The translations under genes and the position numbers were made by a program. Source: Erysipelotrichaceae bacterium (lineage in GTDB: Bacteria; Bacillota; Clostridia; TANB77; CAG-508). From it: a stretch of 51,748 bases of DNA. The first letter of the stretch is position 1; the number at the start of each line of letters is the position of its first letter. Shown one piece after another: positions 10,162-18,651 of this stretch. The notes below the pieces were generated by a model, which was not told the origin of the DNA, searched no databases, and worked only from the letters and a program-made list of their open reading frames with translations. The stretch is taken from NCBI GenBank assembly GCA_021769225.1, contig JAETTH010000008.1:1-51748 (forward strand). The letters run 5' to 3'.

Positions 10162-10196
10162 AAAAGATACGATAAACTAATATCGTATCTTTTTTT
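10162..10196. terminator. Bidirectional terminator between SDR and dps
   Basis: An 11-bp perfect stem (AAGATACGATA / TATCGTATCTT, 6-base loop) has A-runs on the left and T-runs on the right. It sits exactly between two convergent genes and can end transcripts from both sides. Confidence 0.85.
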
Positions 10197-10197
10197 G

Positions 10198-10635
10198 CTA
10201 TTTGGTTACATGATGTAACATCCATAATTTCTTTTCATAATCTAAAATATATTCATCCATTAAACTAGAGGTTCCATAATCATTTGCTACTTCTGCTTTT
10301 TTCTTAATAGAAAGAACTTGTGCTCTTAAAGATTCTAAATCCTCTATAAGTTGTTTAAAAATTTTACTAGATGTAATTTTCTTGTTTTCTGCCTCTTCAA
10401 GAGTAGCTTTTTCAATATAATCCCTTAAAGTTCCCCAAGGCTGTCCATCTAACGTCAAAATATGTTCTGCAATCTCATCAATTTGCTCATTTACTTCATC
10501 ATAATATTCCTCTAATTTTGCATGAACTTCAAAAAAATCTTCTCCTTCTATATTCCAATGATAGTTCTGAAGCTTACGATAAAAAACATTCAAATTAGCT
10601 AAAAAGCGATTTAATTCTTCTAATCTCTCTTCCAT
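10198..10635 (-). CDS. dps: Dps-family ferritin-like protein
   Basis: A 145-residue four-helix protein of the Dps family. The ferroxidase-site residues are visible in 'NYHWNIEGEDFFEVHAKLEEYYDEVNEQIDEIAEHI': the first His, then D/E and the second His spaced as in Dps. Dps oxidises and stores iron with H2O2 and protects DNA. The usual basic N-terminal DNA-binding tail is absent; this one starts MEERLEELN. It therefore probably acts mainly in iron and peroxide detoxification. It is monocistronic and ends at the shared terminator. Confidence 0.92.
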   Translation of the reverse strand: MEERLEELNRFLANLNVFYRKLQNYHWNIEGEDFFEVHAKLEEYYDEVNEQIDEIAEHILTLDGQPWGTLRDYIEKATLEEAENKKITSSKIFKQLIEDLESLRAQVLSIKKKAEVANDYGTSSLMDEYILDYEKKLWMLHHVTK

Positions 10636-10699
10636 TTTTCTCTCCTTTATTTTAATTTATATTTCTATTATTTCCATAAGAAAAGAAAAAATTCAAAAA

Positions 10700-11437
10700 T
10701 TAAACGATTTTTGAATAAATGTCATTTAAAAGTTTTCTTCTTTGTTTCCAATCTGGCATATATTGTTCAACAAATTGATAGAACTTTTTATCATGAGATT
10801 GATATTTGAAATGAGAAAGTTCATGAAGCACCACATATTCTATGCAACTTTGTGGAACTTTTGCTAAACTTAAATTAAATGTTACCTTTTTCTTTGCTGG
10901 CATACAACTTCCCCATTTGGATTTCATTTGCCTTATTACAATTTCAGGTACAGGAATTTTCTCTGTTTTTAAAAGATTACAATAATCATTTACATATCCA
11001 CAAATTTCCTCTTTTAACAGATTTGTTATCCACTTTTTATACAAGTTTTCTTTATATTTTTCGTCATAAATGCGTTCTGGTTTTAGATAAAAAACAACTT
11101 TACCATCTTGCAGTTTAATTTCATTTTGATTTGCTGTAACTAAATAAATTAAATAAACAGAGCCTAATAGATATACTTTTGCATCGTTTTCTAAAACCTT
11201 ATTTTCTTTTAAAGACTCTACTTCTTCATATTTTCTTCGAATATTCATAATCCAGTTTGCTTTAGAAATTAGCAATCTTTTTACCTCATCAATTGAAACA
11301 TACTTTGGCATAGAAACATAAATCTGGTTATCTTTCTTGATTCGAATATTAATGTTTTTCATCTTCTTTTTTGTATAATAAAATTCAATTTCTTCGCCAT
11401 TTAAGGAAATTGAATCTCTTCTTGTTAGCTCTTTCAT
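10700..11437 (-). CDS. YgjP-like (DUF45) zinc metallopeptidase
   Basis: A 245-residue protein of the YgjP/SprT-like metallopeptidase family. The zinc motif is HELSH in 'YVVLHELSHFKYQSHDKKFY', with a third His/Asp region just after it. The conserved 'MKSKWGSC' precedes it by about 40 residues. Start ATG is at 11437 with GGAGA upstream. The family is widespread, probably cytoplasmic, and its substrate is not known. Confidence 0.85.
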   Translation of the reverse strand: MKELTRRDSISLNGEEIEFYYTKKKMKNINIRIKKDNQIYVSMPKYVSIDEVKRLLISKANWIMNIRRKYEEVESLKENKVLENDAKVYLLGSVYLIYLVTANQNEIKLQDGKVVFYLKPERIYDEKYKENLYKKWITNLLKEEICGYVNDYCNLLKTEKIPVPEIVIRQMKSKWGSCMPAKKKVTFNLSLAKVPQSCIEYVVLHELSHFKYQSHDKKFYQFVEQYMPDWKQRRKLLNDIYSKIV

Positions 11438-11507
11438 TTTCTCTCCATTTTTCTATGATATTTACATTTACATCCAATCTAAAATACTTTTGAGCAATCG
11501 CAACTTG

Positions 11508-11537
11508 CTTTACATTCTAAAATATTAAATTTAATAT
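11508..11537. repeat. Possible decayed CRISPR repeat (weak)
   Basis: In the 175-bp gap between the metallopeptidase and the R-M operon, 22 of 30 positions match the CRISPR repeat of the array at 16.8-17.2 kb, including an unbroken TTTACATTCTA. It lies in the same orientation. The region is A/T-rich, so a chance match is possible. The rest of the gap shows nothing else. Confidence 0.25.
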
Positions 11538-11612
11538 ACAGCCTCTTTCTCTAAAAACATCATATATTCTGTATCATTTACAACTCAATATTCTTAAGTA
11601 AAATCACTGATT

Positions 11613-12635
11613 TTAATTACACTCACAGATAAATAAGAGCTCTTTTAAGTTAGTATTTTTATCTGTCCATGCATTTGTTTTGAATCTTCGATAATTTTTA
11701 TCAAATGTTGTCACAATCCCCTTTTTAGCTAATATTTCTTCTATTTTCTCTCTTTCCAAAATTCCCTCTGTACTATAACTCATAACAATCCAACTGGCTT
11801 TAATTTGTAAAATCAGTTTTTCGAATTCTTTTTCTACATTAGCTTTAATCGAAAAGTTTGATCTCTGTTTTGAATATTCACGTAGTCCTGTTTTTCCGTT
11901 TAGTTCTTGTTTATCATATACTACAATACTCTCCAGCACATGAAAATTTGCTGCATATTGTCTTGTATTATATGGTGGATCAAGGTAGACAATATCTACT
12001 TTTTTCATCTTTTCTGTAAAATGAATTACGTCATCTGTAAAAAGTTCTATTTCTCCTGTTTGAATAAACTCTGGCTTTTGCATGGTTAATTCTTTTAAAG
12101 CCATACTTCTCCATATTTTTAAATATGCACCATATGTCCCTGCTGTATTAGAGACAAAGTCTGCTTCATTCATTAAAATACCTAATAGGAATTGATATTT
12201 TTCTACTGGCAACAAGGTTTTCCAATTTTCTATTTTTTCTCGTATAGCATCTATTTTCATTGCATTACTTACTGTAAAATATCTTCTTTGATAAGAACCT
12301 TCTTCACAGTAGTTGTCATAGAAATATCCCTTTTCCCCAGACAAAGAGTTTAAATATTTTAAAACATCATCTAATTTGTTAGACTGTACTTCTTTTTCTA
12401 TTTCTTCAAAAGTAGGTTCTTTCCTAAAGTAAAGTTTTCGATACTGTTCTGCAATGGCATAGTTCATATTATCACAAGAATATACTTTGCAGTTATTTTT
12501 TAAAAAGAACTCACTAACACTCCCAGAACCAGAAAATAGGTCAACTACTTCTTGATTTTGATAGTTTATTTGTTTTTCTTTCATACAATCTTCGATAAAT
12601 GAAATTAATCTTGTTTTATTTCCTATGTATTTCAT
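11613..12635 (-). CDS. D12-class (Dam-like) adenine-N6 DNA methyltransferase
   Basis: A 340-residue alpha-class methyltransferase. Motif X is in 'MKYIGNKTRLISFIEDCM', the SAM-binding motif I in 'VVDLFSGSGSVSEFF', and the catalytic motif IV in 'VDIVYLDPPYNTRQY'. It should methylate adenine N6 in one strand of the site cut by its partner nuclease. Its start overlaps the nuclease gene by 20 bp, so the two are translationally coupled. It is the last gene of a three-gene R-M operon read leftwards. Confidence 0.9.
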   Translation of the reverse strand: MKYIGNKTRLISFIEDCMKEKQINYQNQEVVDLFSGSGSVSEFFLKNNCKVYSCDNMNYAIAEQYRKLYFRKEPTFEEIEKEVQSNKLDDVLKYLNSLSGEKGYFYDNYCEEGSYQRRYFTVSNAMKIDAIREKIENWKTLLPVEKYQFLLGILMNEADFVSNTAGTYGAYLKIWRSMALKELTMQKPEFIQTGEIELFTDDVIHFTEKMKKVDIVYLDPPYNTRQYAANFHVLESIVVYDKQELNGKTGLREYSKQRSNFSIKANVEKEFEKLILQIKASWIVMSYSTEGILEREKIEEILAKKGIVTTFDKNYRRFKTNAWTDKNTNLKELLFICECN

Positions 12636-14445
12636 CGTTTCCCTCTACTACTGTTAATTTTACTTCTTTGTCATTTTCCTGTATTACAACAACATAATGA
12701 AAATTAGATTCTTGTAATATTTTTTCTGCATCGTTTGTATTTCCATTAAAAATAGCAAATCTTTTGTATTGAATTTCAGGTAAATGAATATGCTCTTTAA
12801 TAATCTTTGTGATTGTCTCTACTTTTCGTTCTTCTTGCTTTAATGTCTTTTCTAGACTCTTACTATTATCTTTACTTTCTCCCACATAATATGTGTTCGT
12901 CTCTGGCCTATAATATGCAATATCTGCTCTTTCATCATTTCTGTTATAATAATAAAATTCATCTGTTGGATATAAATGCATATCAGACCAGCTTCCTCCT
13001 GGTGGATTTATAAAAGTTGGTACTATATTTTCTAGTTTTAAAATTGTCTCAAAAAAACAAGTTATATTATCTTCTGTTATTTTTGTCTTCTCATACTTTC
13101 CTTTTTCGTCTAAAATTGCTTGTTCACTATACCTTTGGAAAACAGAATAATCTTTGTCCATCACAATACTCGCATATTTTGAAATTGCTTTATACACCTT
13201 TCTTCCCTTTGCCTTTTCAACCTCATACTCATTTTCTTTAGAGTGATCGGTTAGCAAAATTATAATGTTTACTTTTTCAAAAGATTGTTGATATAGTTCT
13301 GAAAAAGCTGGAATTTCCCCATTATATGGATCATCTGTAAATTGTCTGGTTTCTCCTTTGGTTAGTTTAATTGGTAATATGACAGTTGGCATATTTTCTT
13401 TAATGGAATCTTGAAAATATCCCTTATGGCTGGATCTAGCATTGCAAATCTCTATAATTTTTTCTGTTTCAAATGTGATTCCTGCTTTACAGTTTTTAGA
13501 TAACTGATAAAATGTAACATCAGGAAACATCGTGTGAATTAGCTCTTCTCCATTTTTGGGTTTCCAAGTAAATTCTAATGGAGTTTGAAATAGTGGTTTA
13601 TTCTTTTTTCTTTTTATATGTTTTACAATGTTTTTTTCAAATCGAAAGTTTTTAATGTATTTTAAATTGCTTTCTCCAAACTCTTCTTTTGTTGATTCTA
13701 TTTTATCTCTTGCAAAATAGTAATCTTTCATATTTTTATAGCATTCAGCTAGTTCTTTTTTCTCTCTTCTACCATCCTTCATAATAAGGGCATATAAATA
13801 TTGAAAAACGTCTTCTCTCCAATCCTTATTTTTCTTCTCTGGATTCATGTTTTGTTTTAAATCTTCATGTTCATAAAAAGCAATTAAAGCAGGTGTAGAA
13901 TATTTCAAAGTAAGTGCTAGATATAAAATAACAAATAAAGCTCCTGGTTTTCTTGGTGGAGGAATTTTCTTGGATTTTTCTAATGCTGACTTGTCTAATT
14001 TACTATAGTAAGAACAAAAAACAAATGGAATATTGTTTTTCAAGAAGTTAATTGCTCTTCCTGTTCTTTGCCATGTAGCATTTCCAGCAAGAGTACTTAC
14101 TGTATTTTCAACACCAAATAATACTTTCTTTTCTTTTAACGAATATACAATTGCATCTGGCTTGTCCAATTCTTTAACTAAATTTCTTACAGCATCGGGA
14201 ATCTTTCCATTACGATAATAGGATGTCATAATAAAAGTATAAATTTTTCCCTGCACTTTATACTTTCTAACATAATTTGATATTCCCATATATCCTACTT
14301 GAATTAACTTTAGCTCCGGATTAAATTCCTCTAGCCAAAAAACAATTTGCATTGCCTCTTGCATATTATCGCCATATACATAAAAGACATTTTCATTTTG
14401 TTCTATCTCCAGATCTTGAAATCGATATTCTTTTTTAGAAAGCAT
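12616..14445 (-). CDS. Putative type II restriction endonuclease (PD-(D/E)xK type)
   Basis: A 609-residue protein placed between two DNA methyltransferase genes and overlapping both (1 bp upstream, 20 bp downstream). That position is the main reason to call it the restriction enzyme. Two stretches look like PD-(D/E)xK nuclease cores. Near residues 130-165, 'KPDAIVY' is followed by 'GVENTVSTLAGNATWQRTGR'. Near the C-terminus, 'ADIAYYRPETNTYYVGESK' gives D...E-x-K. The second fits the consensus better. I do not recognise the subfamily and cannot predict the site. Two partner methyltransferases of different classes suggest an asymmetric site (type IIS or similar). Confidence 0.65.
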   Translation of the reverse strand: MLSKKEYRFQDLEIEQNENVFYVYGDNMQEAMQIVFWLEEFNPELKLIQVGYMGISNYVRKYKVQGKIYTFIMTSYYRNGKIPDAVRNLVKELDKPDAIVYSLKEKKVLFGVENTVSTLAGNATWQRTGRAINFLKNNIPFVFCSYYSKLDKSALEKSKKIPPPRKPGALFVILYLALTLKYSTPALIAFYEHEDLKQNMNPEKKNKDWREDVFQYLYALIMKDGRREKKELAECYKNMKDYYFARDKIESTKEEFGESNLKYIKNFRFEKNIVKHIKRKKNKPLFQTPLEFTWKPKNGEELIHTMFPDVTFYQLSKNCKAGITFETEKIIEICNARSSHKGYFQDSIKENMPTVILPIKLTKGETRQFTDDPYNGEIPAFSELYQQSFEKVNIIILLTDHSKENEYEVEKAKGRKVYKAISKYASIVMDKDYSVFQRYSEQAILDEKGKYEKTKITEDNITCFFETILKLENIVPTFINPPGGSWSDMHLYPTDEFYYYNRNDERADIAYYRPETNTYYVGESKDNSKSLEKTLKQEERKVETITKIIKEHIHLPEIQYKRFAIFNGNTNDAEKILQESNFHYVVVIQENDKEVKLTVVEGNDEIHRK

Positions 14446-15257
14446 TAAATTGTCTCCTTCCTAAATACTAAAATATTTTGATGCATCATAGATGGAACAT
14501 AAGCTCTGGGATATCCAAATACATGAAGAGATTTACTATTATCCACCCAAATAATATTAGACTTCATAGTAAGCCCCTCTACCTTAGACAACTCAAGTCC
14601 AAGCTCTGCTGATAAAAAATGATATTGCTTTTCTCGATAAACATCACCGATAAAAACAGCCATATATTTTCCTTCTTTTAACTTTTCTGCAGACTTCTTT
14701 AAAATATTAACCATCTCTTCTAGCCACTCTTCTTTTGTCTGTTGCTGAGTATGATTTTCAAAATCATTTAATTTGGATTGTTTAATCTTTTTATTCCTTG
14801 TTTTCTTTAAGGTATCGATATTCCAATATGGTACATCTGTTAAAATAAAATCCACACTCTCATTTTCAATTTCATCTAACTTCACCATAGAGTCTCCCTC
14901 CATAGTTACTTGCTCTTGTAGATTTTCCAACTCTGTTACTTGTTTATATATCTCAATCCAACGACTATTAATATCAATACCAATTGCCCTTCTATCACAC
15001 AAACTAGCCCCAAGAAGAGTTCCTCCGACCCCCATAAATGGATCTAAAACCAAATCATTTCTCTTTGTAAAAATCTTAATCAAATCCTCGCACAACTCTG
15101 GAGGTTTTTGACCACCATGCTCTGATCTTAGTTTATGTTGCATATTAATTGGATAGGGTTTATTAATTACTGTCTTTGTACTAAACTTCCACTCTGATCC
15201 AGTCAAATCATTTACTGTATTTCTCTCATCGTACTTGTTGCTTCCCATGCTTTTCAT
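14445..15257 (-). CDS. N6/N4 DNA methyltransferase with unusual motif order
   Basis: A 270-residue methyltransferase of the N-4/N-6 family. 'KPPELCEDLIKIFTKRNDLV' (motif X) leads into 'LDPFMGVGGTLLGASL' (motif I), and the catalytic motif IV follows as 'FILTDVPYWNID'. In standard beta-class enzymes motif IV comes before motif I, so the order here is permuted. The catalytic tetrapeptide reads DVPY instead of the common DPPY or SPPY. It is the first gene of the R-M operon; its stop codon overlaps the nuclease start as TAATG. The N-terminal 'DERNTVNDLTGSEW' is often seen in this group. Confidence 0.85.
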   Translation of the reverse strand: MKSMGSNKYDERNTVNDLTGSEWKFSTKTVINKPYPINMQHKLRSEHGGQKPPELCEDLIKIFTKRNDLVLDPFMGVGGTLLGASLCDRRAIGIDINSRWIEIYKQVTELENLQEQVTMEGDSMVKLDEIENESVDFILTDVPYWNIDTLKKTRNKKIKQSKLNDFENHTQQQTKEEWLEEMVNILKKSAEKLKEGKYMAVFIGDVYREKQYHFLSAELGLELSKVEGLTMKSNIIWVDNSKSLHVFGYPRAYVPSMMHQNILVFRKETI

Positions 15258-15812
15258 CCTTCCATTATTTCATCTTCTCTAAATCAAATACATTATATCA
15301 TTTCCTATAAAAAATATATAGATAATTTTAGCTTTTAGGTAGAAAAATGTCAATCATTAAGTTTTTATGTTGTTATTTCTACTTAAAAATTTTAATATGA
15401 AAAAATATATAGATGATATTATTTGGGGGAAGTAAAAGGAAATATTATAAAGATAGCATACAGATTTACATATTTAATTTGTAATATAAATTAAGAGATA
15501 AAACTATGTTAAATAAAATATATAGAATTTGAAACAATTTAGAAAATAAATTTTTAATAAGTATTCTAAACATGATAAGTAATTATATTTTTGTGATACA
15601 AAAAAATTGATAAAAAAATTAAATCAATTATATCTCCAGAGTTTTTATCGAAGAATTGAAATAAGACGAGTTGTAACTCATCTTTTCTTTTGATCATATA
15701 TACCTATAATTTGTATTACGAATTATTTTTTCTTTATGGCTTTTATTAAACATATTAAATTTATAATGGGTAAAGGATTTTAAAGCATTACAATGAAATT
15801 AACAATAAGCCA
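15258..15812. other. Non-coding A/T-rich gap upstream of the R-M operon
   Basis: About 550 bp without a convincing gene on either strand. The part nearest 15257 should hold the R-M promoter. The only recognisable item is the degenerate CRISPR repeat at 15464-15485. Short strings such as AAAATATATAGA recur three times but look like simple A/T-rich sequence. Confidence 0.5.
15464..15485. repeat. CRISPR repeat relic with an 8-bp internal deletion
   Basis: The 22 bases ATTTACA + TATTTAATTTGTAAT match both ends of the 30-bp repeat exactly, in the same orientation, with the middle 8 bases (TTCTAGTA) missing. It lies 1.3 kb beyond the distal end of the present array. A 15-base exact match to the repeat end is unlikely by chance even in A/T-rich DNA, so this probably marks an older, longer array. 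Confidence 0.6.
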
Positions 15813-16046
15813 TTAATAGATATCTTCTGTATCTGCATTTTCCTTTATATATTGGTCTAATTGTATTCCATCAGCCTCTTTATAACCTTCAATAACTTTT
15901 TCTTGGTCATTATATAAATAAGTCACCTTATATCCACTAGCATCCTATACTTTTTGAAATTCTACTTCTTCTGGTATATTCATATTTATTTTGTTTATTA
16001 GAGCATCTTTATATATTCTTTTTTCATCTACTTTTATCTTTTCACT
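15813..16046 (-). pseudogene. Remnant of an unidentified gene
   Basis: One minus-strand frame reads as normal protein over about 77 codons but has no start and an in-frame TAG in the middle. Before the stop it reads 'KVDEKRIYKDALINKINMNI' and 'PEEVEFQKV'. After it come 'DASGYKVTYLYNDQEKVIEG', 'YKEADGIQLDQYIKENAD' and 'TEDIY', ending in TAA at 15813. Codon use is like that of real genes here. I do not recognise the family. It is best explained as the C-terminal part of a decayed gene. Confidence 0.6.
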
Positions 16047-16066
16047 TTAATTTTGCAAATTGCTAT

Positions 16067-16435
16067 TTATTTTATTATTGATTTCACTACAAATATAATT
16101 ATAACCAACCAAATAATTAATATAGGTATTGCATAATACCACTTTTTAGGCTTTCCATCTTTCCATATATTTTTAGCCTCAATTCTTGCTTGCTCCATTA
16201 TCTTTGTGGGAATTAATTTTATTGATAATACTATTAAAAATGGTAGTATTATCATATCATCTAAATATCCTAATATAGGTATAAAGTCTGGTATAAAATC
16301 TATTGGAGATAAAGCATATCCAACTGTAATTCCAGCTACAACTTTTGAATATAAGGGGGTTCTTTTATCTTTTAATGCAATATATATAGCAGATATTTCA
16401 CTTTTTAGTTTATTTACTTTTTCTTTAAATTTCAT
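16067..16435 (-). CDS. YkvA family (DUF1232) membrane protein
   Basis: A 122-residue protein with the DUF1232 core 'PLYSKVVAGITVGYALSPID' continuing 'FIPDFIPILGYLDDMIILPFLI', the family's hallmark S-P-I-D-x-I-P-D. A second hydrophobic segment (about 98-118) ends in a basic tail. Function is unknown. It stands alone between decayed DNA and the CRISPR array. Confidence 0.85.
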   Translation of the reverse strand: MKFKEKVNKLKSEISAIYIALKDKRTPLYSKVVAGITVGYALSPIDFIPDFIPILGYLDDMIILPFLIVLSIKLIPTKIMEQARIEAKNIWKDGKPKKWYYAIPILIIWLVIIIFVVKSIIK

Positions 16436-16756
16436 CTTTCAACACTCCGTATACTTGACTATCTAATTTTTTTCAATACATTTTATTATATTTTCAAATT
16501 TATTTTTTGGCAAGGTAAACAAACGAAAACGATATATTTTTTTAAATTGTATCTTTTCCATTTTATTGTGTTAAAATTATTTTATAGTTATTTTTGCACA
16601 TAGAATATAACATCCTTAGGGCTTTTATTGAACAATCAGTTAGGCTTTCATAATAATTTTTAACTTCTACTTTTTTTATTTTAATAATAAACATATACTG
16701 GATGTTCTGGATATTGTCTAACATATAATTTTACTATCATTTGACTACAACTCTAT
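16436..16756. other. Non-coding gap at the distal end of the CRISPR array
   Basis: About 320 bp of A/T-rich DNA. I find no open frame of note, no convincing terminator and no further CRISPR repeat. The promoter of the YkvA-like gene should lie next to 16436. Confidence 0.45.
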
Positions 16757-17181
16757 ATTTATATTCTAGTATATTTAATTTGTAATGAAATTAAATATTA
16801 CAGGATATTCTGTTAGTTCTTTATTTACATTCTAGTATATTTAATTTGTAATCTGAGAGTCCCCATCGTTGAAGTTTCTAAAAATAAATTTACATTCTAG
16901 TATATTTAATTTGTAATGTATTAAACAACTATACTATAAAAATATATAGAATATTTACATTCTAGTATATTTAATTTGTAATTAAATTAATTTCTATTTT
17001 TAAAAAAGCTGTTACAAAATTTACATTCTAGTATATTTAATTTGTAATCACTTCGATTGTGACAGACATGAGAGGCATGTTCGAATTTACATTCTAGTAT
17101 ATTTAATTTGTAATTATCAACAGAAATACCACCAGAGCTAAAAGAAAAAGTATTTACATTCTAGTATATTTAATTTGTAAT
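16757..17181 (-). CRISPR. Type I-B CRISPR array, 7 repeats, 6 spacers
   Basis: Seven 30-bp repeats start at 16757, 16823, 16888, 16953, 17019, 17085 and 17152. On the plus strand each begins ATTTACATTCTAG and ends TTTAATTTGTAAT. Spacers are 35-37 bp. Read on the minus strand, the repeat ends in GAATGTAAAT, so the crRNA tag would be ATGTAAAT, typical of type I-B. The repeat at 16757 has one change (C to T). A degenerate terminal repeat marks the old end, so the leader is on the cas2 side. The array is transcribed leftwards, like the cas genes. I recognise no spacer target. Confidence 0.97.
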
Positions 17182-17359
17182 TGGTACTATTTTATTCATT
17201 GATATATCTAGCTTTTAATATATCTATCTGTCGATCTCGTAATTTTCTTAGAATATATCAATAAGGTATTTTTAAATTCTTTAAGAAGCCCTGATATATC
17301 AAGCTTTTTCTAATCTGTCGATCTAACGGCTTTTTTACATGATTGGAGGTCGACAGATT
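17182..17359 (-). promoter_or_regulatory. CRISPR leader with an internal direct repeat
   Basis: About 180 bp between the newest repeat and cas2. Two copies of an imperfect 33-38-bp unit lie at 17200-17237 and 17292-17324. Both begin TGATATATC-AGCTTTT and end ATCTGTCGATCT; the first has a 5-base insertion. A related inverted piece, GGTCGACAGAT, lies at 17349-17359. Such repeats could be integration-host or Cas1-Cas2 recognition elements for adaptation, or tandem promoter elements. Their role here is inferred from position only. Confidence 0.6.
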
Positions 17360-17644
17360 TTATAAAAAATTATCTGTTATATCATCTTCTACTTTTCCTA
17401 GAAATTGCTTTTCTAACCATTTTTCATTTCTACTTTTAAATACAATTACAGAGTCTTTCTCTTTTCTAATATGTTTTTCTAATTCTTTACTTAATCTTAA
17501 TAATTGGGTTTCTAGCAATTCTCCTTCAAAAGTAGAATTTTGTATATGTACTAAATATTTTTTGCAAATTTTGAATACATTTCGAAGTACTTTTTGTCCT
17601 TCTTTTTCTTCTAAATTTATATCATACACTAAAATAATATACAT
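17360..17644 (-). CDS. cas2: CRISPR-associated endonuclease Cas2
   Basis: About 94 residues. The N-terminal 'MYIILVYDIN' has the conserved Asp of the Cas2 ferredoxin fold, and the rest has the right length and helix pattern. With Cas1 it integrates new spacers. I prefer ATG 17644, which has GGTGG five bases upstream and begins two bases after the cas1 stop; an in-frame ATG at 17656 would overlap cas1. It is the last gene of the cas operon, 180 bp from the array. Confidence 0.93.
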   Translation of the reverse strand: MYIILVYDINLEEKEGQKVLRNVFKICKKYLVHIQNSTFEGELLETQLLRLSKELEKHIRKEKDSVIVFKSRNEKWLEKQFLGKVEDDITDNFL

Positions 17645-17646
17645 TA

Positions 17647-18639
17647 TTACCACCACATCTTAAATCCTTCATATGGTTTTTCTTCCATAAGTGACTTAAT
17701 TAATTTATATATTTCTAATCGAATAAGATATTCATAGCTTACCTCTCTGCCTAATGTTTTGTGTTTAATTTTTGTTTGTAATCTTTCGTCTAGTTCTCTT
17801 GTTATTTCTTTTCTTGCATTTTCCTTTATATAGAGAAAGTTTAAATTTTTTTCAAAGTCTTTTTCAGTTATTTGATTTTTATTTAGCATTGAGAAAATTA
17901 AACGATCAGCTATAATTGGTTTGAAAATTTCTGCAATATCTAAGCATAATGAAAATCTTCTTTCAGATGCTTCATGTAAATAGCTAATTGTTGGGTTTAG
18001 TTGTGTTTTATAGATTTCACTCAATACTCTTGTATAAACTAGGGTATTAACATAAGAAATAAGTGAATTTATCGCATTATCAGGTGGATTTTTTACTCTT
18101 TTTTCAAATTGAATATTTTGATTAATAATTGTATTCCAAGATTCATAATATGCTTTTCTGATATTTCCTTCAATTCCCATAACTTCTTTGACTGTTTTAC
18201 AATAGTTTAACTCTTTACGTAACATCTCTATTTGCTTAACTGTTTCTTTTAAATCCTTTCCTCTATTTTGATAGTATATAAGGTTTCTATAAATATTATA
18301 GGAAGCACTTTCAATAAATGCTTTGGCATAAGATACTCTTTTTTCTTCAGAAGTATAAGCTTCTACTTGTCTAATTAAGAGTTTTCCTGATACTAAATTC
18401 TCTTTTGGATAATATGAACCTGTATAAAATCCATAATAATTAAAAAAGTGTAAAACAATTCCATATTTCGAAATAAAATTAATAAAGTTTGTATTAAAAT
18501 CAAATTCTGACATAATGTATAGATCTTCAATTCTTTCAATTGGTATTGATCTTTTTACATGATCTTTATAAACAACTTCAATTGAATTGTCTTTTCTTTC
18601 AATTCTTCCACTTTTATATAGATAATAAGATTGTTTCAT
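17647..18639 (-). CDS. cas1: CRISPR-associated integrase Cas1 (type I-B)
   Basis: A 330-residue Cas1. The N-terminal beta domain contains 'ERIEDLYIMSEFDFNTNFIN', typical of the type I-B branch. The metal-binding triad is visible: Glu in 'MGIEGNIRKAYYESW', His in 'LNPTISYLHEASERRFSLCL', and the following D/E in 'DIAEIFKPIIADR'. It catalyses spacer integration with Cas2. RBS AAGGAAG precedes ATG 18639. It follows cas4 by 12 bp. Confidence 0.95.
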   Translation of the reverse strand: MKQSYYLYKSGRIERKDNSIEVVYKDHVKRSIPIERIEDLYIMSEFDFNTNFINFISKYGIVLHFFNYYGFYTGSYYPKENLVSGKLLIRQVEAYTSEEKRVSYAKAFIESASYNIYRNLIYYQNRGKDLKETVKQIEMLRKELNYCKTVKEVMGIEGNIRKAYYESWNTIINQNIQFEKRVKNPPDNAINSLISYVNTLVYTRVLSEIYKTQLNPTISYLHEASERRFSLCLDIAEIFKPIIADRLIFSMLNKNQITEKDFEKNLNFLYIKENARKEITRELDERLQTKIKHKTLGREVSYEYLIRLEIYKLIKSLMEEKPYEGFKMWW

Positions 18640-18651
18640 TTTTCTTCCTTT

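Noticed and set aside
15258-15812. Hidden small gene in the gap before the R-M operon
   Set aside because: No frame has both an RBS and protein-like composition. Only the CRISPR-repeat relic is supported.
16757-17181. Spacers matching this window's own genes or element
   Set aside because: By eye I found no spacer matching any other part of the window; short A/T-rich similarities are not meaningful.
17343-17663. Plus-strand open frame of 106 codons
   Set aside because: Antisense of cas2; no RBS and Ser/Phe-rich shadow composition.
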